From Ruminococcus flavefaciens (lineage in GTDB: Bacteria > Bacillota > Clostridia > Oscillospirales > Ruminococcaceae): DNA of 64,000 nt. A model generated the notes under the pieces. It was not told the origin of the DNA and did not search any database. It worked only from the letters and a program-made list of their open reading frames with translations. Positions 7,386 through 15,453 of the stretch are shown here, in pieces. Location of the stretch: positions 1 to 64,000 of the forward strand of contig DFJW01000061.1 of assembly GCA_002373775.1 (NCBI GenBank). Reading direction: 5' to 3'. The position numbers and the translations under genes were made by a program. The number at the start of each line of letters is the position of its first letter. Within the stretch, counting starts at the first letter, position 1.

Positions 7386-7883
7386 ATGATGAATAAAATG
7401 ATTAATAAGAACGAAAGAATGGGAAGAGTATTTAGATATGTTGGAGTTACAGCATTTGCTGTAGTTGCTATGGGAGTATTTGTTAGTGGAGCAGCTAATC
7501 ATAAGGGCAATAAGCCTGTTAAGGAAGTTGTTACTATTACAGCTGAAAAGGTGACAGATATGGTAGAGACAACAACAGAAGAAGTAAAGACTGATGATGT
7601 TAAGTACACATACATTTTTGAACATGTAAGTGATGAAAACGGTCCAGAACGTGAACCATTTGAAATTGGTAAAGCTACATTTATGATTAAAGCGGGTTTC
7701 AACGATGATTATGTATATGTAAAAGGAGAGAATAGTAAAAAGTTTAAGAAGGTTTGCTATTGCAGAGATGATGTTTATAGTGATGGAGAATTTGTATATT
7801 ACATTACTTACGATGAAAACGATAATGAAATAGCAATGAGATATGATATTGAAAATGATAAACATGAAGAAGTAGACAGATAA
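7386..7883 (+). CDS. Orphan truncated anti-sigma-like membrane protein
   Basis: 165 residues; AAGGAG lies 8 nt before the ATG. It begins exactly where the full-length paralogue at 8602 has its NEKMNKN motif, so it lacks the roughly 60-residue cytoplasmic segment. A transmembrane helix (about 16-37) and the first part of the external domain follow (VYVKGENSKKFKKV, DGEFVYYITYDENDNE), then it stops early. There is no sigma gene in front, but an ECF-type promoter copy is present. Most likely a decayed duplicate of the 8088/8602 unit; it might still be made as a membrane protein without a sigma-binding part. Confidence 0.75.
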   Translation: MMNKMINKNERMGRVFRYVGVTAFAVVAMGVFVSGAANHKGNKPVKEVVTITAEKVTDMVETTTEEVKTDDVKYTYIFEHVSDENGPEREPFEIGKATFMIKAGFNDDYVYVKGENSKKFKKVCYCRDDVYSDGEFVYYITYDENDNEIAMRYDIENDKHEEVDR

Positions 7884-7920
7884 AAAGAGGATAAGTAAAT
7901 GCATGAAAATGCCCGAAAAA

Positions 7921-7944
7921 CTAGCCTTGATAATGCTATTTTTT
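7921..7944 (+). terminator. Weak terminator
   Basis: A short stem TAGC / GCTA is followed by a run of seven T. Low stem stability, so a partial terminator at best. Confidence 0.35.
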
Positions 7945-7996
7945 TGTGATAGACTACGACGAGAAAAATGAAAAAAATAAAAAATTTTCTAAAAAA

Positions 7997-8042
7997 TGTC
8001 CGGAATAGTATTTTTAAAACGTATAGATAGTGAAAAAGATAA
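7997..8042 (+). promoter_or_regulatory. ECF-type promoter P2
   Basis: TGTCCG at 7997-8002, 17-nt spacer, CGTATA at 8020-8025, then GTGAAAAAGATAAA. Drives the sigma gene at 8088. Confidence 0.75.
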
Positions 8043-8087
8043 ATGGCGTGCATTTATTTTAGAAAATGCAAAGGAGTATAATTACTT

Positions 8088-8615
8088 ATGGAGAAATTTG
8101 TAAGAGAAGTTTCAGATATTGAAGAAACTATTGAAAAGTATTCAGATCTGATATACAGAACCAGTTTTCTGATATTGAAGAACAAAGCTGATGTGGACGA
8201 TGTTGTACAGGAAACATTTTATAAATATATGACAACGGATATGGATTTTGGGAATGAAAATCACAAGAGAGCCTGGTTGATTACGGTTTCTCAAAATAAG
8301 TGTAAAGATCTTTTAAGATCGCAAAAGATACGTTCTTATGTTACATATGATGAGATTGAAGAAAGATACTCAGATGATGAAGATGTTGAAAAGAAGGATA
8401 TAGAAGAATATGTAGAATTAGCAAATTTAAGTTATAAGAACAAAAGTGTTTTCATGCTATATTACTTTGAAGAGTATTCAATTGAAGAGGTTGCAAATAT
8501 TTTAGGAATATCAGTTTCAGCAACAGAGAAAAGATTACAAAGAGCACGTGAAAAAGTTAAGAGGGCCTACGAAAAAAATAGTAAAGGAGGAGAAAAGAGC
8601 TATGAAGTACGATAA
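8088..8615 (+). CDS. ECF-like sigma factor 1
   Basis: 175 residues. Region 2 signature ETIEKYSDLIYRTSFLILKN..DVDDVVQETF (shown in part) and region 4 helix-turn-helix YSIEEVANILGIS followed by RLQRAREKVK. It ends in a short charged tail and has no extra domain, so it is a minimal two-domain sigma-70 of the ECF type, directing RNA polymerase to alternative promoters. RBS AAGGAG at 8071. Its stop overlaps the next gene by 14 nt, implying translational coupling with a putative anti-sigma partner. The upstream promoter has ECF form, so positive autoregulation is likely (inference). Confidence 0.9.
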   Translation: MEKFVREVSDIEETIEKYSDLIYRTSFLILKNKADVDDVVQETFYKYMTTDMDFGNENHKRAWLITVSQNKCKDLLRSQKIRSYVTYDEIEERYSDDEDVEKKDIEEYVELANLSYKNKSVFMLYYFEEYSIEEVANILGISVSATEKRLQRAREKVKRAYEKNSKGGEKSYEVR

Positions 8616-9912
8616 TGTTGAAAAGAATAAAGTATATGAAAAAACAAGTATGAGTGATGTGGAAAAGAAAGAACTCCTTGCAAATTGTTTGAAAAAACGA
8701 GAGGAGATTTTATCAGAGGAAACAAATACTAAAGATGAACCTATCAGTGATTTTATTGTAAAAAGAAATGAAAAAATGAATAAGAACGATGGAATAGGAA
8801 GAGTGTTCAAGTATGTAGGAGTTGCTGCATTTGCTATAATTACTAGTGGTGCAATTATTGGTGGAGTTGCTAATTATCAGAATGGTAAGAATAATATGCC
8901 AGCTAAGACAGGCGTTATTGCAACTACAGAAGAGGATAAAGATCCAGTTGTAAATAAAGAAGTAGAGGTTGATAATTCAACATATAAAGTAATTTATGGA
9001 AATGATTATGGAGTAAATTCTCCTGGAAATGATGGAATTGAGATAAATGGAATTAAATTTAAAGTTGATGTAAAAGATAATAATGAATATTTATATGTTA
9101 AAGGTAAAGATGATAAAGATTTTAAAGAAGTAATTGACTTATATTGTGTTACAGATGTTTATACAAATGGAGAATATATCTATTATTTTGACGGTAAAGA
9201 AGGCGAAAAAATATATAAATATAATATTAAAGAAAATAAACTTGAAGAAACAAATGTTGTTAAAACAATAAAAGACACAGCTCCAGAGAATATTGATGAT
9301 GAATCTAATCAAGTCTTTTTTGGCAAGAGTTATGTTTTTAATGATGTTATGTATTTAAGTGTACGTCACACAATGTATGATAAGGATAATAATGAACACG
9401 ATGAATGTGATATATATGCGTTAAATTTAATTTCAGGGGAGACTAAGAAATTTAAAGAGGATAGAGCAATTTTAGAAGCACATAATAACTGTTTAGTAAC
9501 ACGTAGATATATGAATCCTGATAATCAGGAATGTGAACAATACGAAACATATATTGAAATGATTAAGAGCGATAAATTAGAAGAGATTACATCTTTGGGT
9601 GAACTTTCAGATATTGTACCAACAGAACTTACAGTTAGCAGAAAATACTTTTATTTTGAAAAGTTTGAGAAAATTCGTGATGAACTTTATTGCGATAAGT
9701 CTGAAGTAAAATTAATGAGAATATCAAAAGATGATTTAGGATCTGAAGTAAAAGCTGAAGAAGTGGCAACATTAAAGACAAGTTACTTTTCAAGACCAGT
9801 GGATGAAGATATCGAAATAAATAAAGTTAAAGATAAGTATTGTGAAGTTGTTATTAATTCTGAGTATGAGTATAGATATACATATGAAACAAAGAAAGTT
9901 GAGGATCTATAA
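8602..9912 (+). CDS. Membrane-anchored putative anti-sigma/sensor protein 1
   Basis: 436 residues from the ATG at 8602, preceded by AAAGGAGGAG. Cytoplasmic part 1-69 with the array-wide motifs KNKVYE and KRNEKM; one transmembrane helix (about 70-92, GVAAFAIITSGAII); external part beta-rich with repeats such as EYIYYFDGKEGEKIYKYNI, suggestive of a propeller-like sensor fold. It lacks the HxxxCxxC zinc anti-sigma motif. Gene position (overlap with sigma 1) and topology fit a regulator that holds sigma at the membrane until an external cue; ligand unknown. Confidence 0.75.
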   Translation: MKYDNVEKNKVYEKTSMSDVEKKELLANCLKKREEILSEETNTKDEPISDFIVKRNEKMNKNDGIGRVFKYVGVAAFAIITSGAIIGGVANYQNGKNNMPAKTGVIATTEEDKDPVVNKEVEVDNSTYKVIYGNDYGVNSPGNDGIEINGIKFKVDVKDNNEYLYVKGKDDKDFKEVIDLYCVTDVYTNGEYIYYFDGKEGEKIYKYNIKENKLEETNVVKTIKDTAPENIDDESNQVFFGKSYVFNDVMYLSVRHTMYDKDNNEHDECDIYALNLISGETKKFKEDRAILEAHNNCLVTRRYMNPDNQECEQYETYIEMIKSDKLEEITSLGELSDIVPTELTVSRKYFYFEKFEKIRDELYCDKSEVKLMRISKDDLGSEVKAEEVATLKTSYFSRPVDEDIEINKVKDKYCEVVINSEYEYRYTYETKKVEDL

Positions 9913-9966
9913 GAACAAGAGAATACGTCTAAATGATTGATAACAAAAACGTAGATTATAAGGAGT

Positions 9967-10007
9967 CTCAAAAGGGCTATGAGCTTGTACTCATAGCCCT
10001 TTTTGAG
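9967..10007 (+). terminator. Strong rho-independent terminator
   Basis: A 17-bp stem (arms 9967-9983 and 9990-10007, one bulged T) containing AAAAGGGCTATGAG and its complement, with T-rich 3' arm. Ends sigma unit 1. Confidence 0.85.
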
Positions 10008-10089
10008 TTGAATATTATTGATTATCAAATAATAAATTGATATAATTAGCCATGGATTTTACTAAGAAGTATAAAAAAATAAGGGATGT

Positions 10090-10137
10090 TGTGACTTTTT
10101 AAAAATATGAATTGTGTATAAAGTGAAAAGGATAAAG
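10090..10137 (+). promoter_or_regulatory. ECF-type promoter P3
   Basis: TGTGAC at 10090-10095, 17-nt spacer, TGTGTA at 10113-10118, then AGTGAAAAGGATAAA. Confidence 0.75.
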
Positions 10138-10171
10138 TACTGTGTCCTTTTGGCTAGATTAGGAGTTATGC

Positions 10172-10693
10172 ATGGACAAGAGAGAACGACAACTCGACGT
10201 CGAGGAAACTATAAATAAATATAGTGATTTATTGTATAAAACTAGTTTCTTGATGCTAAAAAATCAACAGGATAGTGAAGATATAGTGCAAGAAACATTT
10301 ATTGCATATATTAAGAATAATCCAGAGTTAAATGACGAAGAGCATAAGAAAGCATGGTTATTAAAGGTTGCTCAGAATAAGTGTAAAAATTTACTTAAAT
10401 CTCATAAGATTAGGGCATATGTTCCATTTGATGATGTGGAAGAAATTATACCGGGTGAGGAAAAGGAACTATATGAAGAAGATTCGTCAGAATTATTGGC
10501 GATTTCGAATTTGAGTTATAAGTATAAAAGTGTAATAACGCTTTATTATATTGAAAATTATTCCATAGAGGAAACCGCCAAGATTTTAGATATTTCCGTT
10601 TCAGCAGTTAAAATGCGATTGAAACGAGGGCGGGAAAAATTAAAGATAGAATTTAAGGATAGAGAAGATCTTTTGAAAGGAGGTGCTTATTAA
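10172..10693 (+). CDS. ECF-like sigma factor 2
   Basis: 173 residues; AGGAG sits 6 nt before the ATG. Region 2 shows EDIVQETFIAY and KAWLLKVAQNKCKNLL, and region 4 YSIEETAKILDIS followed by SAVKMRLKRGREKLK. The stop and the next start overlap as TAATG, so translation of the membrane protein is coupled. Close paralogue of the other five sigma genes in the array; SAVKMRLKRG is shared with the copies at 13775 and, slightly changed, at 14932. Directs RNA polymerase to ECF promoters; its regulon is inferred to include its own operon. Confidence 0.9.
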   Translation: MDKRERQLDVEETINKYSDLLYKTSFLMLKNQQDSEDIVQETFIAYIKNNPELNDEEHKKAWLLKVAQNKCKNLLKSHKIRAYVPFDDVEEIIPGEEKELYEEDSSELLAISNLSYKYKSVITLYYIENYSIEETAKILDISVSAVKMRLKRGREKLKIEFKDREDLLKGGAY

Positions 10694-12294
10694 TGAGTTT
10701 TAGTAAAAGTGGTAAAAATACAAGATATGACAAATTAAATATGAGCGCTGAATCAAAAGAACGTATTCTTAATGAATGTTTAAAAGTATTAGATGAGGAA
10801 TATGAAAAAGAGAGTGTAAGTACAGTTGTTGGAACAACTGACGAAAGTTTTGGCATAAACAGAGAGAGTACGGATGAATTAAGTTTAAAGAGAAGTGAGA
10901 AGTTAGATAGAGAAAGTGATTATGATGATTGGTTTAAAAAACTTGCAGTTGCCTCATTTTCAATTGTTGCAACAGGTGCAATTATTGTAGGTGCAATGAA
11001 TTACAATAAGATGAGAAAGAAACCAAATCTTGCAAAGGAAACTACAACTGTAGTTACTACTGCAAAGGAAAGAGAAAGTGTTACTGAAACAAGTGAGACA
11101 GACAAGAAGAAAGATAAGAAGAATAAGGATGATTCAAATAATAAGAACAATTCAAGTTCTTCAAATAATAAAAAGGAAAGTAAAGATGGTTCTTCAAATT
11201 CTTCTAAGTCAGGTGAAAAATCTGGAAAAGATAGTAAAACGTCAAAAGATTCAACAGAATTTGCTGATGCTAAATCTCCAGCAAATTGGATTAATGAACG
11301 TTTAGAAAAGTTAAGTAAAAGTTGTTATTATGCAGATGGTTCGCTTAAGGATGGATATGAAGAGAAGACGTTTACTAGTGCTAATGGTAAAACTTATAGT
11401 ATAGTTGGTAGAGACTTTATTGAACTTACAGCTACTCAGGATAAGGGAAATTTTGATGTTGAGGCACCTTCAAATGTTGTTTATTTTGTGGTTGAAGATG
11501 TTGCTTATCAGTTGGTTTTAGATACTGTGTTTAAACATAAGAATTATGGTGAATTTAAGGAAGTATCTTCTGACCAGTCAAAGTACGAATATTTATTTAA
11601 TACAAAAGAAGATGTTGATTATTATTATGATAAGTCTGAAGATGAATATTACTTGGTAAATACAGATAGTAATAAGACAAGAAAAGTATTTGATAAGATT
11701 GAGATGATGGATGCTCCTATATCTGATATTGCTTATGATTGGAATAGAAAGAGTTTGAAATTCATATGTGATAAGATGGGGAATCAGCAGGCAGATTATG
11801 ATTTGCCAGGGATTAAGTGCTACAAGATGGGATGCTTTACTCAGGATGGAGAACTTGTTAAGGAGATAAGCATTGTTGAGGATCAAGATGCTGGAAATCA
11901 CTATTATAACGTAATTAATGATATTGAAAATGGCTGCATTTATTATGTTTCTAATGATAATAAACTTTATAGAATTGATAATGTTATTTTTGATAAGATT
12001 TCAAAAGCTTATACTAAGAACACTTTAAAATCCATGAAGAGTTCTTATCCAAGTATTTTTAATAATCATACTTGTCAGTTTGATGAAGATGATACTTGCT
12101 TAGGATTACTTAGAAGTGTGATTACTTTGACAGCTGAATCTAAATTTACTCTTCTCGCTGAGGATGTTAGATATATTAAAACTAAGTCAAATGAATATAT
12201 TCAGACTAGCAAGTTGAATGAAAAAATAAAAGTAGTTTCAACAAGCGGAATGGCTACTATTATTGAAGAAGATGAAAATGTAACATACAAATAA
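10693..12294 (+). CDS. Membrane-anchored putative anti-sigma/sensor protein 2
   Basis: 533 residues, the longest in the array. Cytoplasmic segment with KNTRYDKL and LKRSEKL, transmembrane helix about 82-104 (LAVASFSIVATGAII), then a low-complexity Lys/Ser/Asn/Asp linker of about 60 residues (roughly 130-195) that no paralogue has at this length. The external domain (from about 200) is distinct: it contains YYYDKSEDEYYLV and a few cysteines (CYKMGCF), and I cannot assign a family. Coupled to sigma 2 through TAATG. Function inferred from position and the shared cytoplasmic segment. Confidence 0.75.
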   Translation: MSFSKSGKNTRYDKLNMSAESKERILNECLKVLDEEYEKESVSTVVGTTDESFGINRESTDELSLKRSEKLDRESDYDDWFKKLAVASFSIVATGAIIVGAMNYNKMRKKPNLAKETTTVVTTAKERESVTETSETDKKKDKKNKDDSNNKNNSSSSNNKKESKDGSSNSSKSGEKSGKDSKTSKDSTEFADAKSPANWINERLEKLSKSCYYADGSLKDGYEEKTFTSANGKTYSIVGRDFIELTATQDKGNFDVEAPSNVVYFVVEDVAYQLVLDTVFKHKNYGEFKEVSSDQSKYEYLFNTKEDVDYYYDKSEDEYYLVNTDSNKTRKVFDKIEMMDAPISDIAYDWNRKSLKFICDKMGNQQADYDLPGIKCYKMGCFTQDGELVKEISIVEDQDAGNHYYNVINDIENGCIYYVSNDNKLYRIDNVIFDKISKAYTKNTLKSMKSSYPSIFNNHTCQFDEDDTCLGLLRSVITLTAESKFTLLAEDVRYIKTKSNEYIQTSKLNEKIKVVSTSGMATIIEEDENVTYK

Positions 12295-12304
12295 AGTAAA
12301 TAAA

Positions 12305-12340
12305 AAACCAGATTTGAGTTTTATCACAAATCTGGTCATT
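12305..12340. terminator. Bidirectional terminator between convergent units 2 and 3
   Basis: ACCAGATTTG (12307-12316) pairs with CAAATCTGGT (12327-12336), with A-rich and T-rich flanks on both sides. Confidence 0.75.
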
Positions 12341-12347
12341 TTATTAT

Positions 12348-13775
12348 TTAATTTAGTTTTTCAATTTTTCCAGTTTTATAATAATATTTGATTCTTTGCA
12401 TATCATCATCTTCGCCTGGAGTTAGATTGATATCACAGTAATCATCTGTTATTATATCGATACTAAAATATTTATCAGAATCATGTATGCTTTTTATATT
12501 TATTGTAGCAAGTTTTTCGGATTTGTTTGTGCTTAAATCATAACTCATAACTGTTACCTGAGAGTAGTCAATAGTTCCGTCTTTTTTTAGTGATTCATAT
12601 TTTTCATAATAGAATTTCTGGTCGTTAGATTTTGAGAACATAACTCCATTTTCAGTCAATTCACAAACTGGAATTTCATCATAAAATATATCGCCTCCTC
12701 CTATCTCGTTAGAATATGATGTAGAAGCATGTGGATTTTCTGGTGGAGCGTAATAAGCTTTTGCATATTTGCCTAATTCTTCAATTGTAGTTACTTTTCC
12801 GTCCTCTATTTTTTCAACATATAAAGTTGGAGCAAGTGGCTCTCCATTATATTCTGATGTGATAACATATGTATCATTTATTACAGCATAACAATCTCTG
12901 TTTTTTAGTAAGTTTAGTTCTTTTGTTTTTGTGTTATAGCTATACATATAATTATTCTGGCCAGTCCATTCTGTACTGTCTCTTGAATCTCCAGGGTTTC
13001 CTGTTACACACGACATGTAAATGTGATTGTCATCAATACCAAATAAATATTGATCGTTTGATACGAGTTTTACATCGTTAAATTTCATAATGTGTTCGGA
13101 TTTGAGAGATTTAAGGTCTAATTTCTTTAACCCGTTAACATCAAAGTAGTACATAGCATTTCCATATGCATAATATCCTAAAATTTCAAAATGATCACCT
13201 ACATCGATTTTGTCCACATTAACAAATTTGCTTTTCCCATGTTTTACATTAATTTCATAGCCCCTGGTTTTTTCATTGTAGAATAATTCTATTGTATTAT
13301 AGCCAATTATAACTCTTTTTGTGATGCTGGTTCGTACACAGAATTCGATTTTTTTAAAAGTTTTATCTATAGAGTATTTTCTGAGAGGATTAGTATCATA
13401 GTAATCCAATTCTTCTTTGTTATTTTGTTCATTTTCATTTATGGTACTTGTTTCTTTTGTAATCGATTTAGTTGTTTTCTCCGTTGTTTTTACGGTTTCC
13501 TTAGCAACATTAGTTTTTTTGCTAGAAGTATCCTTGGTGTATGCCATTATACCTGCGATTAAAGCGCAAGATAAACCAATAGATAAGGAAGCAACAGCAA
13601 CTTTATTAAGAATATCTGAATGAGTGTTTTTTCTCATAGACTTTATCCTCCTTATATAATCAGTGTCAGGAGTTAGATTAGATTTTGCCGCATTCTCCAT
13701 GGCATTTACTATTCTTTCCTGAGTTTTTTCACTGAGTCCTAGATTTTCGTATATTTCATTTTTAAAGTTCTCCAT
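12348..13775 (-). CDS. Membrane-anchored putative anti-sigma/sensor protein 3
   Basis: 475 residues on the minus strand. Cytoplasmic segment with KNEIYENLGLSEKTQER and IRRIKSMRK, transmembrane helix about 57-79 (VAVASLSIGLSCALIAGI), external beta-rich domain with YYFDVNGLKKLDLKSLKSE. This external domain is recognisably related to that of the protein at 20821 (YYFDNEGLKTLNLKTAKAD), so the two form a sensor subfamily although the genes are far apart and opposite in direction. The start overlaps the sigma stop as TAATG. Ligand unknown. Confidence 0.75.
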   Translation of the reverse strand: MENFKNEIYENLGLSEKTQERIVNAMENAAKSNLTPDTDYIRRIKSMRKNTHSDILNKVAVASLSIGLSCALIAGIMAYTKDTSSKKTNVAKETVKTTEKTTKSITKETSTINENEQNNKEELDYYDTNPLRKYSIDKTFKKIEFCVRTSITKRVIIGYNTIELFYNEKTRGYEINVKHGKSKFVNVDKIDVGDHFEILGYYAYGNAMYYFDVNGLKKLDLKSLKSEHIMKFNDVKLVSNDQYLFGIDDNHIYMSCVTGNPGDSRDSTEWTGQNNYMYSYNTKTKELNLLKNRDCYAVINDTYVITSEYNGEPLAPTLYVEKIEDGKVTTIEELGKYAKAYYAPPENPHASTSYSNEIGGGDIFYDEIPVCELTENGVMFSKSNDQKFYYEKYESLKKDGTIDYSQVTVMSYDLSTNKSEKLATINIKSIHDSDKYFSIDIITDDYCDINLTPGEDDDMQRIKYYYKTGKIEKLN

Positions 13776-14284
13776 TATAGCACCTCCTTGTTAAGATATT
13801 CGCTCAAAACATCTTTTAATTTTTCTTTTCCACGTTTTAGTCTCATTTTTACTGCTGATTGTGAAATATCTAATATTCTTGATATTTCATCGATGGAATA
13901 ACCTTCCATGTAGAAAAGAACAATAACACTTTTATATTTGTAATCTAGGTTCGCAATTTTTAAGTAATCTTCGATGGTTTCGTATTTATATTTATCATTA
14001 CTTATAAGACTATCGCTTACCTCATCATACGTAACATGCAAGTGCCTATTGTTGTAGCGGAGCAAATCCCTACACATATTTTGAGATACTTTAAGTAACC
14101 AAGCCTTCTTATGTTCCTCATCATTAAATATTCTATTTTCTAAGTAATATTTTATAAGTGTTTCCTGAACGATGTCTTCAGCATCGTACTTATTATTAAC
14201 CATAATAAAGCATGTTCTAAAAAGAAAATCACCATATTTAATTACTATTTCTTTAAAATCATCTTTTGAAAACTGATTACTCAT
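13775..14284 (-). CDS. ECF-like sigma factor 3
   Basis: 169 residues, minus strand. Region 2: YGDFLFRTCFIMV, DAEDIVQETLIKYY, KAWLLKVSQNMCRDLL. Region 4: YSIDEISRILDIS then SAVKMRLKRGKEKLK. The only unit in the array read leftwards, which gives a convergent pair with unit 2 and points to an inversion or a separate insertion. The ATG at 14284 is preceded by an AGGAG-type site on the minus strand. Promoter P4 upstream has the same architecture as the others. Role: alternative sigma factor with a cognate membrane regulator. Confidence 0.9.
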   Translation of the reverse strand: MSNQFSKDDFKEIVIKYGDFLFRTCFIMVNNKYDAEDIVQETLIKYYLENRIFNDEEHKKAWLLKVSQNMCRDLLRYNNRHLHVTYDEVSDSLISNDKYKYETIEDYLKIANLDYKYKSVIVLFYMEGYSIDEISRILDISQSAVKMRLKRGKEKLKDVLSEYLNKEVL

Positions 14285-14314
14285 ATGAACTCCTATTCTT
14301 TGAAATTAAGTCTT

Positions 14315-14366
14315 AGCGCTTTAACCCTTTCATTTAATACACGAATAGCTAATACCAAAAGTCACA
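14315..14366 (-). promoter_or_regulatory. ECF-type promoter P4
   Basis: On the minus strand TGTGAC (14366-14361), 17-nt spacer, CGTGTA (14343-14338), then ATGAAAGGGTTAAAGCGCT. Drives the inverted sigma unit. Confidence 0.75.
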
Positions 14367-14435
14367 TTTTAAAAATTCAGCAAATGCTTTTTATAATTAT
14401 TATACATTATAAGTTTATTTTTAAAAAATCTATGC

Positions 14436-14441
14436 TATAAT
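14436..14441 (+). promoter_or_regulatory. Probable -10 box of the small membrane protein gene
   Basis: TATAAT at 14436-14441 upstream of the 14497 gene; the -35 is T-rich and not well defined. It does not have the ECF form. Confidence 0.35.
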
Positions 14442-14496
14442 GAAATTACAGACATGAAAATTTTTAAGAGAGTTAAATGAAAAGGAGGTGCTTAGG

Positions 14497-14721
14497 ATGT
14501 TATTATTATTTTTTGTGATAGTAATGTTTGCATTATGTTTGAAATTGGTATTTGCTGGAATTAAAGTATTATTTATTACAGGCAGTGCATTAATAACTGG
14601 CTTGTTTTTAATTCCGATACTTCTAATAGCTATGTTTGTATTCTGGGGATTATTCTTCTTCATAATACCAATTATAGTATTTGGATTTTTAGCTAGTAAG
14701 TTAGTTAAAGCAATATGCTAA
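14497..14721 (+). CDS. Small two- to three-helix membrane protein
   Basis: 74 residues from the ATG at 14497, eight nt after AAGGAGG; GTG at 14488 overlaps that site. Almost entirely hydrophobic (LLFFVIVMFALCLKLVF, LFITGSALITGLFLIPILL, FFFIIPIIVFGFLASKLV), ending in a basic tail. It has its own terminator, so it seems monocistronic between two sigma units. No family recognised; it could be a small stress or envelope peptide. The strong ribosome site and terminator support that it is real. Confidence 0.65.
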   Translation: MLLLFFVIVMFALCLKLVFAGIKVLFITGSALITGLFLIPILLIAMFVFWGLFFFIIPIIVFGFLASKLVKAIC

Positions 14722-14742
14722 TTATATATAAGAAAAGTATTA

Positions 14743-14786
14743 AACCTGATGATTTAAGTTAATTAAGTCATCAGGTTGTTTTTTTA
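14743..14786 (+). terminator. Rho-independent terminator
   Basis: AACCTGATGA (14743-14752) pairs with TCATCAGGTT (14768-14777), followed by GTTTTTTT. Confidence 0.8.
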
Positions 14787-14841
14787 TAAACTTGAAAAGT
14801 TTTCAAAATCGTGTTATTTTTGATAAAATAAAATAAAAATT

Positions 14842-14893
14842 TGTGACTTTTTTGATGACTTATGTGTATAGTTGGTGAAAAGATAAAAAGCGC
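14842..14893 (+). promoter_or_regulatory. ECF-type promoter P5
   Basis: TGTGAC at 14842-14847, 17-nt spacer, TGTATA at 14865-14870, then GGTGAAAAGATAAAAAGCGC. Confidence 0.75.
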
Positions 14894-14931
14894 TGATATT
14901 TTTTCTATACATTTGCAAAGGGGAAACAGAT

Positions 14932-15453
14932 ATGAATAACGACGAAAGAAGACAGGATGTTGAAAATACAATAAGAGAATATAGCGATCTTTTGTTTAGA
15001 ACATGCTTCCTTATGCTTAAAAATAGGCATGATGTGGAGGATGTTATGCAGGAGACGTTTATCAAGTATATGACTAAGAATCCAAAGTTGGATTCGGAAG
15101 CTCATAAAAGAGCCTGGCTTTTGCGTGTTTCCCAGAACAAGTGTAAAAATCTTTTGAGATTTCATAGAATGCATATGCATGTCTCATATGAGAATATGCA
15201 GGAGAATCTCGCTTCAAAGGAAAAAATAGATAATGAATACTTTGAAGAATTCATGAAGATTTCCAGGTTGGATTTTAAGTATAAGAGTGTGATTATGCTT
15301 TATTATGCTGAAGGATATTCAATTGAGGAAGTTGCGGATATTTTGCAGATATCCATTTCGGCAGTGAAAATGAGAATGAAGCGAGCAAAGGAAAAATTAA
15401 AGGTTATCTATGAAAAAGATTTAAAGAAGGAGGTGGGCGTTAATGTTATTTAA
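14932..15453 (+). CDS. ECF-like sigma factor 4
   Basis: 173 residues. Region 2: REYSDLLFRTCFLML, DVEDVMQETFIKYM, RAWLLRVSQNKCKNLL; region 4: YSIEEVADILQIS then SAVKMRMKRAKEKLK. AAAGGGG precedes the ATG. Its last 11 nt overlap the start of the membrane-protein gene at 15443. A paralogue of sigma 6 at 18329 by region 2 (TCFLxL, DVMQETFIKYM) and by the partner's sensor domain, so the two units probably arose by duplication. Confidence 0.9.
   Translation: MNNDERRQDVENTIREYSDLLFRTCFLMLKNRHDVEDVMQETFIKYMTKNPKLDSEAHKRAWLLRVSQNKCKNLLRFHRMHMHVSYENMQENLASKEKIDNEYFEEFMKISRLDFKYKSVIMLYYAEGYSIEEVADILQISISAVKMRMKRAKEKLKVIYEKDLKKEVGVNVI

Noticed and set aside
7287..7904. 205-residue minus-strand hydrophobic frame over the truncated sensor
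   Set aside because: AT-rich antisense shadow; no ribosome site, and the plus strand has a good one and homology to paralogues.
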